A stretch of DNA of 64,000 nucleotides from Aphanocapsa lilacina HA4352-LM1 (lineage in GTDB: Bacteria; Cyanobacteriota; Cyanobacteriia; Gloeobacterales; Gloeobacteraceae), in contig JAHHGR010000014.1 in assembly GCA_019359725.1 (NCBI GenBank), positions 1 to 64,000 on the forward strand, given 5' to 3'. Positions 58,374 to 64,000 of the stretch are shown here, one piece after another (position 1 is the first letter of the stretch; each line of letters opens with the position of its first letter). The translations under genes and the position numbers were made by a program. The notes below the pieces were generated by a model. It had not been told where the DNA came from. It saw only the letters and a list, made by a program, of their open reading frames with translations, and did not search any database.

Positions 58374-59858
58374 TCACTCGGCCGTCGGCCCCTCCAGCAG
58401 TCGCGCGGCGATCAGACGGGCTTCGAGATCGCGGCGGCGGGCGATTTCGGCCCTCAGCAGCACCTGCAGACGACGGACCAGTTGGGTCAGTTTTTGGGTT
58501 TCGCGGGCGCTGTAGCGGTGGGGCGGGTCGGGGATCGGCTCCAGGGAACCCCAATCCGGATCGAGGGCGACGGGGGAAGCCGCCTGCCGGGCCGCCGGAG
58601 TGTAGATGCAATTGCCTGTGGCGATTGAGGTTCTGCCCAGCACGCGATTATCGACGAAGTGGTTGTCGCCGTTTTGGCCCCGGCAGGTCAGATCGCCCGT
58701 AATCACGTTGAAGGCGTAATGGCCGTGGGTGGCAGCATCGATAGTCAGTGAGGCCAGGGTGCAATGGGTGATGTACACCCCGAGACCCGTGCCGCCCTGC
58801 TGGTTCACTGCGACACGGCCCAGATCGCAGTGACTGAAGCGTTGATTGGCTGCTCCCGGATAATCGAGGTGGACATCGCCCACGGCGGAGTTGACCACTT
58901 TGAAGCCGGGCCGCACGGCGTTGCTGTAAAGGTTGCCCACATCCGGGCAGTTGGAGATGAGCGAACCGGCGACGATGTTGGGGGTTGGGTGGCGGATGCC
59001 GCAAAGGCTGCGGCAGTTGGCAAAGGTCGCAACCCCGTAGCCCGTAAAGACAAAGCCGGTCTTGAAGCCCACCAGTGCCATGCCCTCGCACTGAAAGTCG
59101 CCCCCTTCGGCGCGCAGAAATTCGCATTGCCCCTGTTGTCCGGCTGCGCGCACTTCGCCGTGCACCTGGGAGAAGAAGATCCCAATTGGGCCGATTCCTA
59201 CCCCCAGACGCACCGAGATATAGGGCGAGACGCGGTTGTTTTCGCACTGCAGCGCGTTGAAGCGCAGCATGTTGCAGGCGTCGCCTGGAAGCACGCTGTT
59301 GGTTAGGTGCAACGCCGAATAGAGCGTCTGGGCCGGGTCGGCGGGATCCCCCGCGCTGCGACCGCAATCTTGAATATTGAGGTTGCGAAACTCGCCGTCC
59401 TGGCACTTGTCGATGAGCAGCCCGGCGCCATCGAAGCGGTTGATGGCGACATCGGTAAAGAGCGGATAGGCGATCTGCTGGAGGTAGATGCCGTGGCAGC
59501 GGGCGGGTCCGCCCCGGTGACTCCCCTGCAACTGGAGATGTTCGAGCACGATCCCCCAGGAGAAGCCCTCCGCATTGGCGAAGTATTCGAGGGCGCCGCG
59601 ATTGGCGTAAGTGTCGGGCAGGTCGCACAGGATAATGGAGTAGGCGTTGCTGGGCCCGGCGATGCGCACGGTGCTTCCGCGCGTTAGCGAAGCCGGGACG
59701 ACCAGGGGCCGGGTGATCCGCCAGTACCCTCCGGGTATATAAAGGTTCGTCCAGCCGTCTGCGAGTGCTTTTTGCAACACCTGCCAGTTGTCGAACTTGC
59801 CGTCGCCCACGCAGCCGAACCGGCGGATGTCGGTCGCCTCTTCTTTGAAAGTTTCCAA
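58374..59858 (-). CDS. Right-handed parallel beta-helix / pectate-lyase-superfamily protein
   Basis: DIRRFGCVGDGKFDNWQVLQKALADG...LYIPGGYWRITRPLVVP; repeated short beta-helix-like rungs. Confidence 0.72.
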   Translation of the reverse strand: METFKEEATDIRRFGCVGDGKFDNWQVLQKALADGWTNLYIPGGYWRITRPLVVPASLTRGSTVRIAGPSNAYSIILCDLPDTYANRGALEYFANAEGFSWGIVLEHLQLQGSHRGGPARCHGIYLQQIAYPLFTDVAINRFDGAGLLIDKCQDGEFRNLNIQDCGRSAGDPADPAQTLYSALHLTNSVLPGDACNMLRFNALQCENNRVSPYISVRLGVGIGPIGIFFSQVHGEVRAAGQQGQCEFLRAEGGDFQCEGMALVGFKTGFVFTGYGVATFANCRSLCGIRHPTPNIVAGSLISNCPDVGNLYSNAVRPGFKVVNSAVGDVHLDYPGAANQRFSHCDLGRVAVNQQGGTGLGVYITHCTLASLTIDAATHGHYAFNVITGDLTCRGQNGDNHFVDNRVLGRTSIATGNCIYTPAARQAASPVALDPDWGSLEPIPDPPHRYSARETQKLTQLVRRLQVLLRAEIARRRDLEARLIAARLLEGPTAE

Positions 59859-59894
59859 GTGTGTGTCCCGAACGAACCCGACCCGAGTTTAGCT

Positions 59895-60599
59895 ATGCAT
59901 TCCTGGAATCTCACGCCCCAACAGGCGATCGAAGTACAAAAACAACTGGCGGCCCAGACCGTCCGGACGGGCGAACCCGAGAGGGTGCAGCGCGTCGCCG
60001 GGGTGGATGTGAGCTTCAATCCCCGTGAAGCCAACGCGGTAGTACACGCGGTGGTGGTGGTGCTGAGCTATCCGGGTCTCGAGGTCATCGACCGGCAGGC
60101 GGTGAGTGCGGCGGTGGATTTTCCCTACATTCCGGGACTGTTGAGCTTTCGCGAGGCGCCGCCGATTCTTGCCGCCATCGGCCAACTGTCTCAGAAGCCG
60201 GACCTGGTGATCGTCGATGGCCACGGCTACGCCCACCCGCGCCATCTGGGGATCGCCTCCCACCTGGGTCTTTTTCTCGATGTGCCCACGATCGGCTGCG
60301 CCAAGTCGATTCTGGTGGGTCGCCTTGCCGGGGAGGTGGCCGAAGCGGCCGGTTCACTTGCGGACTTGCTCTGGCGCGGCGAAGTGGTGGGGCGCGCCGT
60401 CCGCACCCGCAGCCGCGTGCAGCCGGTCTATGTCTCCCCCGGCCACCGTCTGGGTCTGGACAGTGCTGTCGAATGGGTGCTGCGCTGCAGCCGGGGCTAT
60501 CGGCTGCCGGAGCCGACCCGCCAGGCTCACAAGTACAGCAATCTGGTGCGTCAGGCCCGCCAGCCCACCAGCCTCAACGGCCTGAGCGGCGCAAAATAA
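59895..60599 (+). CDS. nfi: Endonuclease V (deoxyinosine 3'-endonuclease)
   Basis: RVAGVDVSF, YIPGLLSFREAPPIL, LVIVDGHGYAHPRHLGIASHLGLFLDVPTIGCAKS. Confidence 0.92.
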   Translation: MHSWNLTPQQAIEVQKQLAAQTVRTGEPERVQRVAGVDVSFNPREANAVVHAVVVVLSYPGLEVIDRQAVSAAVDFPYIPGLLSFREAPPILAAIGQLSQKPDLVIVDGHGYAHPRHLGIASHLGLFLDVPTIGCAKSILVGRLAGEVAEAAGSLADLLWRGEVVGRAVRTRSRVQPVYVSPGHRLGLDSAVEWVLRCSRGYRLPEPTRQAHKYSNLVRQARQPTSLNGLSGAK

Positions 60600-62226
60600 A
60601 TACTTGCTGGACACCGACGGGCATCCAACGCTCGACGCGGTGCTGCTCGTAGAGAGCGTAGCCGTCGATCGGTCCAAAAGCAAAGACAAATTCGTCGCGG
60701 TCCACCCACCACCAGCTCCTGCCCGGTTGGGCGCGGTACCTCGAGTCGTACAAATACCAGCCGTTGAATTCGAAGCCGCCGTCGGTATTGCCGGGACTGA
60801 GCCGCCCCTCGGCCATCGCCGCGCGCAACACCTGCCATCGCACCCGGTTCCAGGCCAGGTAGTCATGGGTGGTGGCGGCGGCAAATGCCCCGCAGCCCAA
60901 AATCAATGCCAGGGCTACCCCCAGGAGGGCACCGGGCACAGCCCGCGGCGGTGGCGCGAGGGCGAAGATCATGACAAGCGGAAAAAAGTATAGCAAATAA
61001 CGGTCGTAGGAAGCGGTGCGTGGGGCAATCAGCACGAAGTAGAGCGCGATACCCACCCAGGCGAAGGCGACGAGCCATCGCTCGCCCCGGCCGCTGCTGA
61101 CGGCCACAAAGGCAATCAGGCCTGCCCCGACGGCGGCGAGGGCGGTGATAGCGAGCCAGAAACCTGCCGGGGCCGTTGGGATATGGGGTAGCCAGAGGGT
61201 AAAAGTATCCTTGAGAATCGGAAAGCCGGCGCCGCAGTCGTAGAGCACCCCACCGAAAATTTGGGGGATCAGGGCGTCGCGCAGCGAAGTGCTGCCGGCG
61301 GCGGCAATAGCCACCATCGCCGCTGCAAACACCCCCCCCGCCCCGGCGGCCAACCACTTTTGGCGCCACGCCAGTGGCCACCAGCGACCGACGGTGGCCA
61401 CCATGAGCCAGGGCACCAGAAACAGCCCGACGTAGAGCGCCGCTTGCGCCAGCGAACGGACCGAGCGGCCCAGGCCCTCCGCACTCAGGAGCAGCCGCAC
61501 CAGTTCGCCCGCCTGCTCGCTGTAGGTCTGGGGCAACCGCCCGGTCGCGGCAAGCCATCCCTGGTAGAGGACAAGAAATGCAACTATAACTACTGCGGGC
61601 AATGCGGCTTTGAACAGCGAACCTGCCCGTGAGCCGTGCTTAACCAGGTAGCCCGCAGCAAAGGCGAGCGGCAACGCCAGGGCAAACTGGCGCGTCAGCA
61701 CCGCGGCGCAGGCAAACAGGGTTCCCATGGCAATGCTTCGGCGCGAATCGGTGCGGATCCCCCGGACGAACAACCAGATAGCCGGGGTGCAGAAGGCGTA
61801 GAAGGGCACGTCGGTCATGAACGTGAAGGCCAGATTCACGTAAATTGGGTTGACCGTCAGCAGCAGCGCTCCAAGCAAGGCCAGCGGCAAACCGGCTCCC
61901 AGTTCGCGCCCCAGCGCGTAGGTGGAGGCTGCCCCCACCCAGGCGAGCACGAGCGTCGATAAGCGCAGCGCCGTGAAGGAAAAACCGTCGGGCAGGCAAA
62001 ATAGCGACCCCCACAGCACCTGAGCGATCTGGCTGGCGGGTGCCCAGTCGGTAAGCTGCAGATCCCCTTTGTCCAGAATCGACTGCACGGCCTTGGCGTA
62101 GGCCCAGTCGTCGTTGAGGGGAAAGTCCCCCACGGGATTGACCAGCAGAGCGAGGAGGCACCAGACGAGGGCAAGCCCGACGATTGCCGCAACGTCTTTC
62201 CAGTTGGGGAGGATTGTCCGAGCCAC
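60574..62226 (-). CDS. GT39/ArnT-like membrane glycosyltransferase
   Basis: GDFPLNDDWAYAKAVQ (DD near N-terminus after first TM), ~11 TM segments, YDRYLLYFFPL. Confidence 0.75.
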   Translation of the reverse strand: MARTILPNWKDVAAIVGLALVWCLLALLVNPVGDFPLNDDWAYAKAVQSILDKGDLQLTDWAPASQIAQVLWGSLFCLPDGFSFTALRLSTLVLAWVGAASTYALGRELGAGLPLALLGALLLTVNPIYVNLAFTFMTDVPFYAFCTPAIWLFVRGIRTDSRRSIAMGTLFACAAVLTRQFALALPLAFAAGYLVKHGSRAGSLFKAALPAVVIVAFLVLYQGWLAATGRLPQTYSEQAGELVRLLLSAEGLGRSVRSLAQAALYVGLFLVPWLMVATVGRWWPLAWRQKWLAAGAGGVFAAAMVAIAAAGSTSLRDALIPQIFGGVLYDCGAGFPILKDTFTLWLPHIPTAPAGFWLAITALAAVGAGLIAFVAVSSGRGERWLVAFAWVGIALYFVLIAPRTASYDRYLLYFFPLVMIFALAPPPRAVPGALLGVALALILGCGAFAAATTHDYLAWNRVRWQVLRAAMAEGRLSPGNTDGGFEFNGWYLYDSRYRAQPGRSWWWVDRDEFVFAFGPIDGYALYEQHRVERWMPVGVQQVFILRRSGR

Positions 62227-62408
62227 GCTTGCACCTGTGCCGTTTCCGAAAAGTCTACAGGCTCATCAATGCAGGGGAAGCCGGTGGTCGGTCCGAGGCG
62301 ATCGCGTTAGCGTGGTTGGCAACTTGTGCGCCCCTGCAAACCCGTCCGACGCTTTGCAGCCTGTTACCCGCTGCGCCGCACCCCTCTGCCGCTTTGAGAT
62401 TAGCCGCC

Positions 62409-64000
62409 ATGTCCCAATTCGACCAGGGTTCTGCACCCGTTTACGTTCTGGGAGCTGGGCCGGCGGGCCTTGCCGCCGCCTATACGCTCACCAAGTTGGG
62501 TTACCCCGTTGTGGTCGTCGAGCGCGACCGCTGCGTGGGCGGATTGGCCCGCAGCATCGAACACCAGGGCTTTATTCTCGACTACGGTCCCCACCGTTTT
62601 TTCACCAAGCTCGCTCCGGTGCTCGCCTTCTGGGATGAGGTGCTCGGGTCTGAGCAGGTGACGGTCAACCGCCTCACGCGCATCTACTACGGCGGCAAAT
62701 ATTTTTCCTATCCACTCAAAGCCTTTGAGGCGCTTTTCTCACTGGGCTTTATCGAAAGTGCCCGCATCGTGTTTTCCTACGCTGAAGCCCAACTGTTCCC
62801 GAACCGCGCGCCCAAGAATTTTGCCGAGTGGGTGAGTGCCCGCTTCGGCAGGCGGCTGTATGAGATTTTCTTCGAGGGCTACACCGAAAAGCTCTGGGGC
62901 ATCCGCTGCACCGAAATTTCGGCGGACTGGGCCGCTCAGCGCATCAAAGGGCTGTCGCTGCTCAAAGCGGTCCGCAATGCCCTGCTGGGTAACGACGGCA
63001 AGGTCAAAAGCCTGATCGACCAGTTCCAGTTCCCCCGCCTGGGTTCGGGGCAACTCTACGAGCGCACCGCCGATTATCTGACCGCTCACGGCCAGACGGT
63101 CCTGCTCGATACCGAGGTGGTGGGTCTGCATCGCTCGGGCGAACGGGTTACCGCCCTCACCCTCAAAGACCGCGAGAGCGGTCGGGAGGCGGTGGTGGAC
63201 TGCTCCGCCGTGATCTCTTCGATTCCCCTGTCGTTGCTTGTCCAGCAGTTGGAACCGACTGCTCCTGCGGAGGTGCTTGCCGCAGCCCGCTCGCTGAAGT
63301 TTCGCAACACGGTGCTGGTATACGTGTTCGTCGAAGGAGAAGATCTCTTTCCAGACAACTGGCTCTATATCAATGATCCGACCGTCGAGTTAGGGCGGGT
63401 GACCAACTTTGCCAACTGGTCGCAGGATATGCTGGGCGATCGGACCCGCACACCGCTGTGTTGCGAGTACTGGTGCCAGTTCGACGGCACCTGGAAGATG
63501 CCCGACCACGAACTGGTGGCCCGCGCCGGGCGCGATTTGCGCCGGATTGGGCTGTTGGGCAACCAGAAAGTCTCGGACGGCTTCGTGGTCCGCCTGCCGC
63601 GCACCTACCCAATTTACGCGGGTAATTACAAACAGGCCCTGGCCACGATTCAGGACTACCTGGGCCGTTTTGCCAACCTGCAGGCGGTGGGCCGCTACGG
63701 AGCGTTCAAGTACAACAATCAAGATCACAGTTTGCTGATGGGCATCCTGGCTGCCGAGAACGTCGCCAGCCCCGGCAAGCACGACCTCTGGTCGGTCAAC
63801 TCCGACAGCGAGTATCAAGAAGAAGCCAAGTCCGGCGAGAAAACCACCCCCGCTCCCCCACGACCGGTGACCGGGGGATTGAAACTCCCCGAGCCCATCG
63901 CCAAACTCAGCTCCCAGATGGGGGGCTACCTGATCACCGGCGGCCTGGCGACGGTGGTGGATGTGGGGATCTTTGCGGCCCTCACCCAACTGGGGCTCTG
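62409..64000 (+). CDS. FAD-dependent oxidoreductase (UDP-galactopyranose mutase/protoporphyrinogen oxidase-like) with C-terminal GtrA-like domain; truncated by window end
   Basis: VYVLGAGPAGLAAAYTLTKLGYPVVVVERDRCVGGLARS...FILDYGPHRFF; last visible residues GGYLITGGLATVVDVGIFAALTQLGL match the start of a GtrA domain; no stop within the window. Confidence 0.82.
   Translation, partial: MSQFDQGSAPVYVLGAGPAGLAAAYTLTKLGYPVVVVERDRCVGGLARSIEHQGFILDYGPHRFFTKLAPVLAFWDEVLGSEQVTVNRLTRIYYGGKYFSYPLKAFEALFSLGFIESARIVFSYAEAQLFPNRAPKNFAEWVSARFGRRLYEIFFEGYTEKLWGIRCTEISADWAAQRIKGLSLLKAVRNALLGNDGKVKSLIDQFQFPRLGSGQLYERTADYLTAHGQTVLLDTEVVGLHRSGERVTALTLKDRESGREAVVDCSAVISSIPLSLLVQQLEPTAPAEVLAAARSLKFRNTVLVYVFVEGEDLFPDNWLYINDPTVELGRVTNFANWSQDMLGDRTRTPLCCEYWCQFDGTWKMPDHELVARAGRDLRRIGLLGNQKVSDGFVVRLPRTYPIYAGNYKQALATIQDYLGRFANLQAVGRYGAFKYNNQDHSLLMGILAAENVASPGKHDLWSVNSDSEYQEEAKSGEKTTPAPPRPVTGGLKLPEPIAKLSSQMGGYLITGGLATVVDVGIFAALTQLGL

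Overview
A 64 kb GC-rich cyanobacterial chromosome segment. Gene content and style suggest a Gloeobacter-like genome, but this is inferred from memory and was not searched. Most of it is ordinary housekeeping and accessory genes: DEAD-box helicase, glutathione reductase, NarM-like protein, SelO, ABC-F ATPase, ppa, panD, uvrA, endonuclease V, SDRs, a class A beta-lactamase and glycan/cell-surface genes. The standout is a compact five-gene, ~17 kb minus-strand operon (about 25828-42894). It encodes (i) a 2919-aa PUFA/Hgl-type iterative synthase with two N-terminal PfaD/NMO-like domains fused ahead of KS-AT-ACP-ACP-KR-DH, (ii) a 1620-aa KS-AT-DH protein with a C-terminal phosphopantetheinyl transferase, (iii) a free ACP, (iv) an alkaline-phosphatase/phosphodiesterase-superfamily enzyme and (v) a large uncharacterised protein. 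The two ACPs come from a 293-bp DNA repeat that reads as identical. Other notable structure: a duplicated [coiled-coil gene (-) / FG-GAP-TIG secreted protein (+)] module around an FkbM methyltransferase, one copy of which carries an inserted 3' fragment of the neighbouring DUF885 gene; a local family of four TolB-like secreted-protein paralogs, one broken by an apparent 1-nt deletion and one reduced to a C-terminal fragment; a HAD-phosphatase/HerA-like ATPase fusion; a UGM-like oxidoreductase fused to GtrA; IS630 remnants; and a nested inverted-repeat element near 25.5 kb. No rRNA, tRNA or CRISPR array was recognised.
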